The notes: generated by a model not told the origin, from the sequence alone. A stretch of DNA of 64,000 bases from Istiophorus platypterus (GCA_016859345.1 CM029124.1:12240480-12304479), one strand, 5' to 3'; counted from the first letter of the stretch, positions 1-10,640 are shown. Program-made: numbers and translations.

Positions 1-248
1 AGGAGGAGGAGGAGGAGGAGGAGGAGGAGGAGGAGGAGGAGGAGGAGGAGGAGGAGGAGGAGGAGGAGGAGGAGGAGGAGGAGGAGGAGGAGGAGGAGGA
101 GGAGGAGGAGGAGGAGGAGGAGGAGGAGGAGGAGGAGGAGGAGGAGGAGGAGGAGGAGGAGGAGGAGGAGGAGGAGGAGGAGGAGGAGGAGGAGGATGAG
201 GACGAGGAGGAGGAGGAGGAGGAGGAGGAGGAGGAGGAGGAGGAGGAG
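1..248. repeat. (AGG)n trinucleotide microsatellite, truncated by window edge
   Basis: An almost pure AGG array fills the first 248 bases and is broken only around 197-203 (GATGAGGACGAGG). It continues past the left edge, so its real length is unknown. It lies in the pax2 intron downstream of the cassette exon. The pax2 transcript would carry the complementary CCT strand, a long pyrimidine tract. Such homopurine-homopyrimidine mirror sequences are known to form triplexes and to be unstable in length. Confidence 0.97.
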
Positions 249-1108
249 TTTTTCTTCCTCAAAGGGCAACTGCTGACTTCAGCCACACTGTGAAGACACG
301 CCACCACCATCACAACACCAGCGGTACGAGGACTGTGCGTGCTCATCGTTGTCAAATTAACAATATAGACACAGACATGTAAAGCTTAAAATCTTTGATT
401 GGTTTACAGACATGCAAAAAATCCAGCTCTCCCCTTGTTTTGGTGTATTTATTCATTTACTTATCCATTACTTATTTATGTTTATTTATGGAGTTTTGAA
501 TTGTCAAGGCAATGTTTTAACATTTTAGCAGATACATACCTCCTGTTACATAGTCTTAGCTAGCTCAGGTAGACTGGGTCTTTTCTATTATACAGGTCTG
601 CCTGCAGCTGGAACTGCAAAACTATAAGTATGAATGAGATTATATCTGTAGTTTTGTTTTGTACAATAATAAGACTGCTAAGATATATATTTTTTTAATG
701 TAATTGAAAATTACCAAAAAAATAACCAAAAAAGTAACCAAACACAATGGCTGCAGCTGTTTAGTGAAATGAAGGGGAAATACCTAGGTTAGGACCATTT
801 AAAAAAAAAAAAATGTTTACGATAAATGGCATCTTGTTGCTGAAAATCTACAGCTACCTTTGCCTGATAACAAGGGATACTGTGCATTACTGTATATTGA
901 ACTGCATGCCATTAAATGGAAAATATGATTCTCGCAGTCTCTTTAGCTTCATTTATTTTAATTTCTGGGGAGATTATTAATGTAAAGTTCTCCCCCGTCT
1001 TGTCCTTCTACGCTCATAACCCTGGAAGAGCAGAAACAGCATTTGAGAGGAAAGTTTTGTGATCTGATTGACCAAAGCAAAAGAGAAGGTTGTCTAACTT
1101 CAACTTAC
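249..1108 (-). other. pax2: pax2 intron sequence downstream of exon 6 (incomplete)
   Basis: AT-rich sequence between the AGG array and the cassette exon. I looked on the minus strand for the next expected pax2 exon, which encodes the start of the partial homeodomain (a RKHLRAD-like motif), and did not find it. The remaining exons must lie left of the window. Short poly-A runs occur near 800. Nothing else is recognisable. Confidence 0.7.
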
Positions 1109-1153
1109 AATGTCCTATTTTCCTTCCATCCAAGTGGTTGCCACTCCAGAGAA
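1109..1153 (-). CDS. pax2: pax2 exon 6, 45-nt in-frame cassette exon
   Basis: The minus strand encodes VLWSGNHLDGRKIGH, flanked by a TTTCTGTCTCTTTAG acceptor and a CATT|GTAAGT donor. The exon begins with the last two bases of a codon and ends with the first base of another. It is therefore 45 nt, a multiple of three, and can be included or skipped without changing frame. It would insert after the KRKRDD segment of exon 5, giving residues about 205-219. I recall the same peptide in zebrafish pax2a, which identifies the exon. Mammalian PAX2 has a different optional exon at this position. The insert lies between the octapeptide and the partial homeodomain and has no known fold. Confidence 0.92.
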
Positions 1154-1283
1154 CTAAAGAGACAGAAACATAAAAGAAGGAAGTGGCCTGTTTTGATGAG
1201 TGCTCTTTGAGATCATTTTCAACCATATCATCCCATCGGCCTCCTCAAAGCAGCACCACAGAATCAACCACCCACACACGTAT

Positions 1284-1343
<60 letters not shown>

Positions 1344-2182
1344 GCACACACATATACAACCACAGGCACTCACAGGCACACGCGCAGCCCCCTCCCTGCC
1401 TCCACCGGTCTGTTCCTACACCTGTTCAGGCCTCCACCAGGGACATGTTAATTCATAGGCATTAAAAAAGCCAATTGTTTGCACAACCGATAATCTATTA
1501 GCCCTCAGGCAGTGTGTGTCCATTCTTGCCTTGCCTAGGAATGAGAAATTCTGGCTTGGACCGGATAGGCTTCCACTTAATCTTTGAGCGTATCTAGGTC
1601 TATTTTCTTGCCAGTCCCCTGGTAATGTATAGTGTAGTTTGCAGTCATACAAAAATACTTTAATATTGAGTTTTAAATGCTGTTCAGCACCTCAGAATAA
1701 AATGCAGTTCAGTCAAAAATGTATTTATGCATCTGTATAACTGCTGAATAATAAATGACTGGTAGTTAACTTGCAGTATCAAGGCAGAGAATCATAGAAG
1801 AGCTCCTTTTTCTGCCTTTTGTAATGATATAGAAATTAAAGGAATAGCAGTACTGATGCCTTGCCTGGCAGGGATTAGAGTTGTATGACAGCTATAAGGG
1901 ATATCTACAGTACGCCTGAGCATGGTATAAAATTGAGATGCAGCTCTGTAGGCGCATGGTAAAACGTAGGGCATCAAAAAGCTGATTGAATCACAACACT
2001 CTCTCAACACTTGCCCTGCCTGATATACAACATAACAAGTCACTGGAGACACCACACAGAAACACACTTTGCTGCAGCGCTGTCATAAATGCCATCTTCC
2101 TCACACACAGGAAAAAAAGTAGGAGACGAGTGATGGAGAGAATTAAAGGATGGAAAACAAAGGGATCTTGTGTCTGCCTTAC
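1154..2182 (-). other. pax2: pax2 intron 5
   Basis: Intron of 1,029 bp between exon 5 and the cassette exon, with donor GTAAGG and acceptor TTTAG. It contains a (CA)n array at 1,286-1,339. I saw no counterpart of the mammalian 23-residue optional exon. Open frames inside it are repeat-derived or random. Confidence 0.85.
1286..1339. repeat. (CA)n microsatellite
   Basis: About 27 uninterrupted CA units, with looser CA-rich flanks to about 1,382. On the pax2 sense strand this is (TG)n, about 130-190 nt upstream of the cassette-exon acceptor. Confidence 0.97.
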
Positions 2183-2302
2183 CATCGTCTCGTTTCCTCT
2201 TCTCGCCGTTGGAGCGGGGGATACCCAGAATGCCGTTGATGGAGTAGGATCCTACAGGATCGTTGGAGGCGCTGGTCACAGGGGGAGAGGCTGTGCTGGG
2301 CA
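2183..2302 (-). CDS. pax2: pax2 exon 5: octapeptide and basic patch
   Basis: This 120-nt exon runs from acceptor TTTCTCCATCAG to donor GATG|GTAAGG. It encodes residues about 165-204, beginning V-PSTASPPVTSASNDPVG and ending EKRKRDD. The octapeptide YSINGILG is at about 184-191; in Pax2/5/8 it recruits Groucho/TLE co-repressors. It is followed by GIPRSNG and the basic KRKR cluster at 199-202, which resembles a nuclear localisation signal. The SASNDPVGSYSINGILGIPRSNG sequence separates Pax2 from Pax5 and Pax8, whose linkers differ. The exon ends in phase 1, compatible both with the cassette exon and with skipping it. Confidence 0.96.
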
Positions 2303-2544
2303 CTGATGGAGAAAGCTGAGTTAGTGTGTGTACAATATGTGTGTCTGCCTGTGTGAGTGGGTCATCTGTGTGTTTTTTCTGGTTCATGTAGGTTGAAGTA
2401 GGTAATTGCATGTTCGTGTTCATGTTTTGGTATTTTGTTTTGTTTTGTTTTTGTTTTTTTTGCCCTAGTTTCTCCCCGTTTCAGCAGTCCTGACTGGCTC
2501 ATTTGACTATGCTGTAATCTGCGTGTGGCCTTGTTCATGCTCAC

Positions 2545-2630
2545 CTATGGTGTGGCCGGGTGTGGAGAGCGGCGTAACAGATCCGTCGGGGGACGGGTGG
2601 AATTGCTGCTGGACTTTGGTGCGGATAATC
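2545..2630 (-). CDS. pax2: pax2 exon 4: end of paired domain and linker
   Basis: This 86-nt exon runs from acceptor TTTGCCAG to donor ATAG|GTGAGC. It encodes IIRTKVQQQFHPSPDG followed by SVTPLSTPGHTI, residues about 137-164, and completes an arginine codon split with exon 3. IIRTKVQQ ends the RED half of the paired domain. The rest is the proline/serine/threonine linker before the octapeptide. The third glutamine (QQQF) replaces the proline I remember in other Pax2 proteins (QQPF). The intron to exon 5 is only 242 bp (2,303-2,544) and holds nothing but a few T-rich runs. Confidence 0.95.
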
Positions 2631-3067
2631 CTGGCAAAGTGAACAACAGACACGGATCAATCAATACGGCTTCCAAAGCATGGAGATTTCACACCAGCCC
2701 AGTCGCCCCGGGACACTTAAACACGGCACATCGCGTCCACTTACACCCGTGCATGTACAAGTGCTCTATCTTTTGGGGCACTTGTTTCCACATATTCAGG
2801 CCCCTGTCACAAAAAAAGCCAATCTTGGGGCCTTAGGGGCAATCTCTTAGCTGCTGTGTGAGGCTGAATAGGGGCTGCCCCCTGAGATTGTGGATTCAAT
2901 CTAGTTGGATTCTGAGGTTAGAAATATGATAAAGTCCCCACACCAGTAAGATGTGATGTGGCGGGAAAGTCTTCATTGCACTTTGGTCTGAATGATCTTG
3001 CAAACAAAGCATGAAATCACATCAATTCACCTCAATGATCAGCTTCACTGGCTCTACCTGGCCAACT

Positions 3068-3350
3068 CTAATAATCTCCCTCTCCTGCTCCCCACTCCCT
3101 CTTTTCTCCTCATTCTCTCCTTCTCTCTCCATCTCTCAAAACTGATCTTTCACTTCTCTCACTCCCACCCTCATCCTCTTTTCTCATTTCTACCCCACTG
3201 CCCAATGTTCTCTCTGTCTTACTGTACTTTTACAATGTCTGTCTCTCGCAATCTTATCTTTCTCTCCTTTCTTTCTCTCTTTATCCACTCTTCTCAAATT
3301 TCTTTTTGTATCCCTCTCTGTATCTCTCCATCACCTCTCTGGTGTCCGAT
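3068..3350. repeat. Pyrimidine-rich low-complexity tract (plus strand)
   Basis: About 280 bp dominated by C and T (CTCTCC, TTCTCTC) on the plus strand, so purine-rich in the pax2 pre-mRNA. It is compositional rather than a strict tandem repeat. The open frame through it is a composition artefact. Confidence 0.75.
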
Positions 3351-5539
3351 GTAGTTTTTTGGCCTTTTTGTTGCTCAGTGTAGCACGCAGGAATCCTTCA
3401 GGCTCACTGAGGATCAGAGGCTATTGATTTGGGACTCCGCGATAGAAAAGTTGACAACGAATGGCAGAGAGGAGCAACGGATGCAAATGGTGATCCACAA
3501 ATTATATGTGACAGGAAAGCTATAGTTACTTATTGGCCTAACCTGAGACCACTGCCACATCCAGTTGCTTTTAATTTGTTGTTCACTTTGAAAGAACGTA
3601 TATGAATAAATGAATAAAAGCAGGGGTCACAATCATATGAAAACCTTCGAGATGACAAAGATTGAAGTCTTTAGAGATAATGTTATTTGTTTATTTATTT
3701 TTAAATTGAGGATTGCTGAAATTCTTTTCCCAAAACGGAAAGCTACAGCGGGATTTATACAATCGGAGATTTAGCTCTTACGGGACATGATCGCATAACA
3801 TTAAACCATGACTATGGTAATCTTTTGACTGACAGATGAATGTGAGATCATTCAATAACAGGCAGCGCCGTGCACCGACAGAAATCCCACATGGAAGCCC
3901 TCTCATGCAGGAGGTGTGGAAAAAAGAGACTTTTACAGACTGCAGATGAGATTCACATGTGCGTGTAGCATCCAGCAATGAGCTATCAATTCTGCATCAG
4001 GCAGCTATGGGGTTAACTTCCTCAGGGGCAAAAATGTACATCAGACTCTTGTCATTCCCCTCAGTATCTCTTGTGTCCTCTATACTCTCTCCTTCAGGCA
4101 GGGCAACAAAGGCTAGCAGCCTCCTCTGGAAAACACACATCAATATTTTATTTGAATTTCTAACATCTCACCACAACAGTTATCTGACCTCATGACTTGA
4201 GAGAGCTTCATAAATTCAAGGACTTTGTTCGGAGTCTATGTTGTTGATATTGAATAAGCAATTTGGATGGGTGAATTAACGACTTAGGTGTTTGGCTGTC
4301 GGAAAAAAAAAAAAAAAAACATCCCCAAAGAAATAGTAAGATTTGGATCAATATGACTGAAAGCCGCTTAGGCCCTTATGGGTATGCCTCTGTCCACTGG
4401 GCATGGTGCAGCGGATGGAAACTCCTCCCTGCAGCAACAAAACAAAGTGCAACCCAGTATCTGTGTAATCTTTAATAATTCATGCAGGGAAAATGTGTTT
4501 AAAGCCAGGACATCCTCTTTAGTCTACAGATCAGAGGTCAGACCCGTAACCACAGAGACCACCAGGGGTCCACCGCCTCTTTCTCTCCCTCTGACTGCCT
4601 CTTTCACTTTTCTTCTTCACTTTCTTCCTCCTCCACATCTTTCCCCAAAAGAAAAAATCCTCCCTTTGACGACAGAAGAAACAAAATGAAACAATACTTT
4701 AAAAAAAAAAACCTGTGTGTGAAAATTAAAGGGAGCTGCCACTGGAGTTAAGATTAGATTTTACTAACATTTCAAAAATACTCCTCTGCATTTTTTTACA
4801 TGATAGAATAAATATCAATTCAACTCTCTGCCATGCTAATACAGGCTTTTGGGAGTGAAATTAAAGATTGAAACCTACCGATTGTTATGTTGTGATTTGT
4901 GAGGTCATGCCTCAAGATAAAAAAAAAAAAGAAATGCAGATTTGTGCTTTGCCACAAGATCTCGTGTTAATTATTAATGCGCAGGCGAACTTAGTTTCAA
5001 GGGAATAGTGCTGTTCCACAAACAACAGGTTAGAACAAAGAATGGCGCCAGAAGACCTGTTGAAATTATAATTTCCATGGCAGCCGGATTTTCTAATATT
5101 TCTTTCTCCTTTTTTTTTGGTAAAGATTCAGCCATCTCCTCCATTTAGCTGGATGTGTTATGAGACTCTCTGCAGCTCATTAAAATGTAATGCCGATGAC
5201 CAGCTCTCTGGAACGGTGCCTCCTAACCAAAGTTCATCACTCCAAGGCACTGCGCGGCTCTTTTTTTTTTTTTTTTCCTTTTTCTTTTTTAACTTTGCAC
5301 ACATGCACTGGTGCTTTTCTCCGGCGTCCTCTGTCTAAAGAACTGTCTAAAGGTACTTTGTCCACTGCTGTCCCGCTTCATGTGGAAAGGTGAAGGTGTA
5401 GGGTGTCTGCTGATTTAGTTTTGCTTCTGGGAAACAGAAACTCTCTTATAGTCCACTTACCCTGAGATAAACACTGTTTTAAGGACGGCAATGTTTTTAT
5501 TTTCTAGATTGATTCAATTTATACTGTAATTATTTCCAA

Positions 5540-5571
<32 letters not shown>

Positions 5572-5625
5572 ATAATAATTAAAATAATATTAATAATAAT
5601 AATAATAACAATAATTTATTATTAA
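5540..5625. repeat. (AGT)n followed by imperfect (AAT)n
   Basis: About ten AGT units followed by AATAATAATT-type repeats, inside pax2 intron 3. Confidence 0.93.
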
Positions 5626-5897
5626 ATCCGGAATGAAAATCACAATTCAGATTTGAATTATGATCCATTGTCGCCCCATATTCACCTTATTGTTGGAAAC
5701 AGGGCAATTGGTTGGCAATAAAGAGGCTGCTGCCGCCTCTGTCGCAGTGTGGTCCGCGTATTGAACGACTTTGTTGGGTATTTCCCTCTGCCTCTGGATC
5801 TGGTTACGCGGTATTGATCGGTTTTTATCGAGACAGATGTGATTCTTCGTGGCCCCAGCCTCAGCCCCCTTGCTGGCTGTGTCTCGGAGGGCCACAC

Positions 5898-5927
5898 GGG
5901 GGTGGGGGCTGGGGAGGAGGGGGGGGG
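5898..5927 (+). other. G-run cluster, candidate G-quadruplex
   Basis: Runs of 5, 5, 4 and 9 guanines separated by 1-5 bases, inside pax2 intron 3. This satisfies the usual four-run G-quadruplex pattern. The G strand is the plus strand, which is the transcription template for pax2, so a quadruplex would form on template DNA rather than in the RNA. Folding is inferred only from the pattern. Confidence 0.6.
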
Positions 5928-6252
5928 TTGAATTGCACTTGCGAGACCACCCCGGATCGGCTCGGCTGGAAATGACTATGGTTCAGCCTTGTATGTGAAG
6001 ATAAAATAGCTATCTGCTTATTTCGGAGCTGATTTGTCCCTTTTACGCATGGCAAACGACAAGGTCCCCCCTCTCTTGTTTCTCGTCTTATTTTTCCTTT
6101 TTCATTTAGCTCAGTCAAACATTTTCTCTTACATGTGTGAAATTAAGAAAGTTTTGTTCCCAAAAAGAACTGGCGCGCTTTGGAAATACTCGAAACGTTT
6201 TTTGAATTAAAAAAAAAAGAAAAAAAAATTAAAATGATAATTTTCCACCTAC

Positions 6253-6450
6253 CTGTTGATGGAGGAAACGCTGGGGACCGTGTCATTGTCGCAGACACCC
6301 TCAGCCAGTAGTCGGTCCCTTATCTCCCAAGCGAACATGGTCGGATTCTGGCGCTTGTATTCTGCTATTTTATCCACCACTTTCGGAGTTGCGACCTTTG
6401 GTTTGGAGCCACCAATGACCCCGGGTTTAATACTGCCGGTTTCATAGTAC
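6253..6450 (-). CDS. pax2: pax2 exon 3: C-terminal half of paired domain
   Basis: This 198-nt exon runs from acceptor TTGTCCCCATGCAG to donor AACAG|GTAGGT. It encodes YYETGSIKPGVIGGSKPKV through the last codons VPSVSSIN, residues about 70-135, with split arginine codons at both ends. It covers the linker and the RED helix-turn-helix of the paired domain, including FAWEIRDRLLAEGVCDNDTV. KVVDKIAEYKRQNPTMFAWEIRD is diagnostic of the Pax2/5/8 group rather than Pax6 (KRECPSIFAWEIRD). Valine in AEGVCDND is as in PAX8, where human PAX2 has isoleucine. The frame has no stops or indels. Confidence 0.97.
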
Positions 6451-7612
6451 CTGCATGGGGACAAAGTAAATGTTCCTGAATGGATCCCTCCTTTGATTCA
6501 ACAAATCAGTCATTCGTCTGAATGATGAGGAAAAGGTGGCTTGAAATTCGTTTGGGTGGAAAAAAAATCTCCGCTGACCTTCTGCAGTTACATATAGGGC
6601 AAAAAAAATAAAAAATAAATTAAATCAAATTAAAAAAAATTACCTACAAATATGATGGCGGATTTAGTCTTTTATTGGTGTGGAAGAGTGCTGTTATATG
6701 GGCCTAACTGTGTGTCAGCTGGGAGGTGAACAGAGCAGGATTTTCAACGAAAAGCAGTGTAATTAAAAATCACATAATATAAGCAGTGACACGGACAGAA
6801 CAAAGGACAGTTCAGCTGTAAGAGCACAGTTTAGACCTCATTTCCAGTCTGCATGAGCTTACAGTAGCATGCACGACATGCCACCATGACCTACTGGTAA
6901 ATGTTGGCGACAAACATTCAGTGTGTGTGAAATGAAATACCTCTGAAATGCCTTCTGATAGCTGAAAAAAATATATTTCAAAATATTATCTCACAGCATT
7001 TGTGCTCTGAAGTAAAAAAAAAATGATGTAGTTCTAATTTATCAGGTTTAAAGGAGCGTTTTACACTGATGGAAAAAAATATAACAACTTAAAGTATTTT
7101 TTTAATGGAGTGTGCTTCTAATAGGTGAGTTTATAGTGGCCTTGGACTGTGGTGTTTTTCTTAATCTGCTGGTAATATTCTAAATTCAGTTTTCAAGTGC
7201 CCTCGTGGTACTTGACAGTATTTTCTTTAACACCTATAGTCCCCTATAATATAAAAACAGCCTCGAATTCGTCTGGGATATGGGATATATTTTTTTTTTT
7301 ATCGTTAATGTTTAGCTTTACACTTCCCTGCTGAAATTCATTTGATGATCATGATGCTTTTCTCTTGCGAGGCTGCAAGTAATTGATAGAAAATCTCGGA
7401 CGAAGGACTGTTGGTGTTAGAGCAAAAAAAAAACAACAAAAAAACAAAAAACAAAAAGAACAAAAAAAGAGAGAAAGAAAAGTGAAAAAAATGACCTGCC
7501 TATATAACCGATGGCTGAGGCTGAAATAAAGCTGGGTGCGCATATAGGAGCTATAGAAGATTGATGTTTGACACACATAGGGCTCTGTTGGTTGGTGGAT
7601 CCCCCCTTTTAC
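6451..7612 (-). other. pax2: pax2 intron 2
   Basis: Intron of 1,162 bp, donor GTAAAA, acceptor ATGCAG. It is AT-rich with scattered A/T homopolymers (6,601-6,645 and 7,424-7,470). No coding or repeat family was recognised. Confidence 0.85.
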
Positions 7613-7778
7613 CTGCCGAGGATTTTGCTGACACAGCCGTGACTGACCCGTAGCTGTCTGGAGATGTCGCAGGGCCGGACGCCCTGGTGGGCCAGCTCCA
7701 CGATCCGCTGCCTCACCACGTCCGGGAGGGGTCTGCCGTTCACGAACACCCCGCCGAGCTGGTTCACACCGCCGTGCC
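7613..7778 (-). CDS. pax2: pax2 exon 2: N-terminal half of paired domain
   Basis: This 166-nt exon runs from acceptor ATCCCACGCAG to donor GGCAG|GTAAAA. It encodes HGGVNQLGGVFVNGRPLPD, continues VVRQRIVELAHQGVRPCDIS, and ends GCVSKILG, residues about 16-69. This is the PAI subdomain: the beta-hairpin (GGVNQLGGVFVNGRPL) and the first helix-turn-helix. Its 5' end is phase 1 (two bases of a codon), so any first exon joined to it must end one base into a codon. That constraint is what makes the two extra upstream leader exons credible. A start at the upstream in-frame ATG (7,816-7,818) would read through the acceptor and is not needed. Confidence 0.97.
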
Positions 7779-8060
7779 CTGCGTGGGATACAACAGCAGC
7801 ACAGAGGGAGCATAACATTACATACCTGCAGAGGACACGCTTTCTCCTGCTGGGGCTTCATTTTTTGGCTGCTTGAATTTTATGTTCCGGGAGAAAGCTA
7901 TGTGTTGTATGCTCAGTCTAAAAGGTTCAGTCCCATTACTGCTAATATTCACTAAGACAATATAAATTCCATATTTATACACGTAGGCACATTTTAATTT
8001 TGGCCAACAACCTTTCTACTGTCTGGAAAATGTCATTTATCAGTAGTGAATTTTAGCTAA

Positions 8061-8086
8061 GAATAATAGTAATAATAATAATAATA

Positions 8087-8161
<75 letters not shown>

Positions 8162-8162
8162 T
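8061..8162. repeat. (TAA)n microsatellite
   Basis: About 100 bp of AATAATAAT with two early AGT variants, immediately before the tandem duplication in intron 1. The isoleucine-rich open frame across it is an artefact. Confidence 0.97.
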
Positions 8163-8212
8163 AATTGAAGCAGCCAGAGAGTAAAAACAGTAAAGGCCAG
8201 GTGTTTTTTTTT

Positions 8213-9590
8213 AAATACACAAAATAAAATAAAAAAAATATCACAAACTTCATTAAATGAACTACGAGTAAAAGCAATTCATTGGCTCTTTTGGAACAAA
8301 CAAATAAACAAATAAATAAATAAATACGAGAATAACTCCTCTCTCCCTGCACAATGACCTGGTTAAGCAATATTTTCCAAGAGCATCTCTTTCCTTGCAG
8401 CCTAACACATGTCGCAGATATTATGTTTCAACCTGTTTAATTTTCCTCGCACAATTACTGTAAATAATTAAAATGAGCTTTGATAACTCATATTACAAAC
8501 GCGGATGGTGCGAATGAGAAGGAATAAATAATTAACACACAGTCCCGGGTCTTCTTTACGCATATGGTAGTGAGGAAAAACATGAAGAAAATGAACAGTT
8601 ACAACAACTGCTTCAGGTTTTTTTTGTTTGTTTGTTTTTTTTTTTGCTTCTGTTTTTTTTACTTAGGTTTTATTCCTAACCCCTAAATCTGAAGTGAGAG
8701 ATGGTAAATAAAGGACAAGTACACATCCATTTACACACAACTTGCTCTGTAATGTATCTTTCATTTCACAGGTTAAAAAAAAGCTTTGTATTTAAATTGG
8801 GGATTTTCTATTTTCTCACTTTAACAGTTTAAACCAGATGGACTGGTACTATTTCCATTAACCTCTGCCATAACAAACCATAGAAAAATAAATAAATACA
8901 CAAAATAAAATAAAAAAAATATCACAAACTTCATTAAATGAACTACGAGTAAAAGCAATTCATTGGCTCTTTTGGAACAAACAAATAAACAAATAAATAA
9001 ATAAATACGAGAATAACTCCTCTCTCCCTGCACAATGACCTGGTTAAGCAATATTTTCCAAGAGCATCTCTTTCCTTGCAGCCTAACACATGTCACAGAT
9101 ATTATGTTTCAACCTGTTTAATTTTCCTCGCACAATTACTGTAAATAATTAAAATGAGCTTTGATAACTCATATTACAAACGCGGATGGTGCGAATGAGA
9201 AGGAATAAATAATTAACACACAGTCCCGGGTCTTCTTTACGCATATGGTAGTGAGGAAAAACATGAAGAAAATGAACAGTTACAACAACTGCTTCAGGTT
9301 TTTTTTGTTTGTTTGTTTTTTGTTTTTTTGCTTCTGTTTTTTTTTTTACTTAGGTTTTATTCCTAACCCCCTAAATCTGAAGTGAGAGATGGTAAATAAA
9401 GGGACCAGTACACATCCATTTACACACAACGTGCTCTGTAAAGTATCTGTCATTTCACAGGTTAAAAAAAAGCTTTGTATTTAAATTGGGGATTTTCTAT
9501 TTTCTCACTTTAACAGTTTAAACCAGATGGACTGGTACTATTTCCATTAACCTCTGCCATAACAAACCATAGAAAAATAAATAAATAAAT
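8213..9590. repeat. Tandem duplication of about 680 bp within pax2 intron 1
   Basis: Copy 1 (8,213-8,893) and copy 2 (8,894 to about 9,590) are direct repeats offset by 681 bp at their left ends. Outside homopolymer runs I count roughly eight differences, for example GTCGCAG versus GTCACAG, ACTTGCTC versus ACGTGCTC and AAGGACAAG versus AAGGGACCAG. Identity is therefore about 98 to 99%. Both junctions lie in AAATA-type simple sequence, which suggests slippage or microhomology. The unit is single-copy-looking non-coding DNA with AATTAAAATGAG, CTTTGATAACTC and AAATAATTAACAC stretches. Confidence 0.95.
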
Positions 9591-10058
9591 AAATAAAATA
9601 AAAAACAAACTTTTCGGTCACCCATGTGCTCCTAACAATCAAGCAGACGTAGCCCCTTTTTCGAAATCCTTAACTAGTCATTAATCATTATTTTCTCTGA
9701 GGCATTTTATTATTTTCGGAAATCACGCAACTAAATCTATTTTTTTCAACGAGTCCTGCAAACTTTGCCAATGTGTTCGAGGAGGAAGAGGAGTGTTTTA
9801 GAAAAAGGCGCAAACATTCTTATTCTTTGTGAGCTTATTTCATCTTCACCACAGTAAAAATACTCCGGCAGATAACAAGCCTTAAGGGACTTCAAATAAA
9901 AAATATGCATAAGGAAGAATTTCGGTATTTCTGACTGCATGTTTTTTTGCGTAAATTACAGCACCAGCGTTGCAAAGGTCTTTGATATAATTTGCGCAGG
10001 AGCTGAAGTCACTACACGGGGATGTTTTTCTCTATATAAACTTATTCATTATACTCAC

Positions 10059-10101
10059 GGTGCATCGCTGAGAAGGGGTCGGCTTTGCAGTGAATATCCA
10101 T
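10059..10101 (-). CDS. pax2: pax2 exon 1, canonical leader and start codon
   Basis: The minus strand reads ATG GAT ATT CAC TGC, then encodes KADPFSAMH, and ends with a single C before GTGAGT. Joined to exon 2 this gives MDIHCKADPFSAMHR-HGGVNQ. The leader is the known Pax2 N-terminus (human MDMHCKADPFSAMH). It also matches PAX5 exon 1B (MEIHCKHDPFASMHR), including the arginine made at the splice. The coding part is 43 nt (14 codons plus one base), which fits the exon 2 phase. The 5' UTR start cannot be read from sequence alone. Confidence 0.96.
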
Positions 10102-10640
10102 GGGATAGCAAAGGAAAGAAAGGTAATCGACTGAGGTCGCCGTTTCGCCCCGGTGATGCAGCTTTAAAAGAGTAAAAAAAAAAACAAAAATATAAACAAA
10201 ACCAAAACAAGGATTTATATTTTGGTGTAAAACAGTCCGTGTGGGCAGATTCCGCAGGCTGCAGCAGCTATATAACGAATAACTTCTTGGGGCGATGCTA
10301 AGTTTTCCTCCTGGTTAACTCTGAGCTCAAAAGTCTGCAGAAGGGCTGTCAGGTGCAGAGCATGACCCACGCGTGTGCAGAGCGCACCGGCCACGGCAGC
10401 ATTGGCTCAAACCGGGGGTCACTGTTTGTGTTTAAAGGGCATCATGAGGGAAAACAAAGGAGTAGCTAGAGTCTCCACGGGTCCGCTCGGGAATCTGAGG
10501 CCGAAAGAAAAAAAAAAAATCCCTCTCCTCTGGCGGCGCGGAGGACCGGCGGGCTCTGCGCTTCAATCAGATAGGGGCGGAGATGACAACAACATGGACA
10601 CGGCGAAGTACAGAGCAGTGTGTCCCCCTCTCCTCCGGAA
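10102..10640 (-). promoter_or_regulatory. pax2: Probable core promoter and 5' UTR of canonical pax2 transcript
   Basis: Moving upstream from the ATG, the minus strand shows a TATAAA match at 10,214-10,219, which would place a start site near 10,185 and a 5' UTR of about 85 nt. It also shows a CCAAT box (GAGCCAATG) near 10,400 and a GC box at about 10,573-10,580. CpG-rich sequence lies at about 10,345-10,640. Position relative to exon 1 is the main support. The actual start site is an inference. Confidence 0.5.

Larger units (their letters stand above)
2631..6252 (-). other. pax2: pax2 intron 3
   Basis: Intron of 3,622 bp, the longest in the visible gene, with donor GTAGGT and acceptor GCCAG. 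It contains a pyrimidine-rich stretch at about 3,068-3,350, poly-A at 4,302-4,318, an AGT/AAT microsatellite at 5,540-5,625 and a G-run cluster at 5,898-5,927. I recognise no coding sequence in it. Confidence 0.85.
7779..10058 (-). other. pax2: pax2 intron 1
   Basis: Intron of 2,280 bp between the canonical leader exon and the paired-domain exon, donor GTGAGT. It holds a TAA/AAT microsatellite (8,061-8,162) and a tandem duplication (8,213-9,590). The sequence from 9,600 to 10,050 is single-copy and holds no coding sequence I recognise. Confidence 0.88.

Noticed and set aside
7779..7818. Start codon at 7,816-7,818 (MLCSLCAAVVSHAG) as an N-terminus for exon 2
   Set aside because: The stretch runs through the acceptor ATCCCACGCAG and has no Pax-like sequence. 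Intron retention is a less economical explanation than splicing from a leader exon.
8053..9096. Two near-identical minus-strand open frames (IYLFICLFVCSKRANELLLL)
   Set aside because: They are the same non-coding segment read twice because of the tandem duplication, plus AAT-repeat translation.
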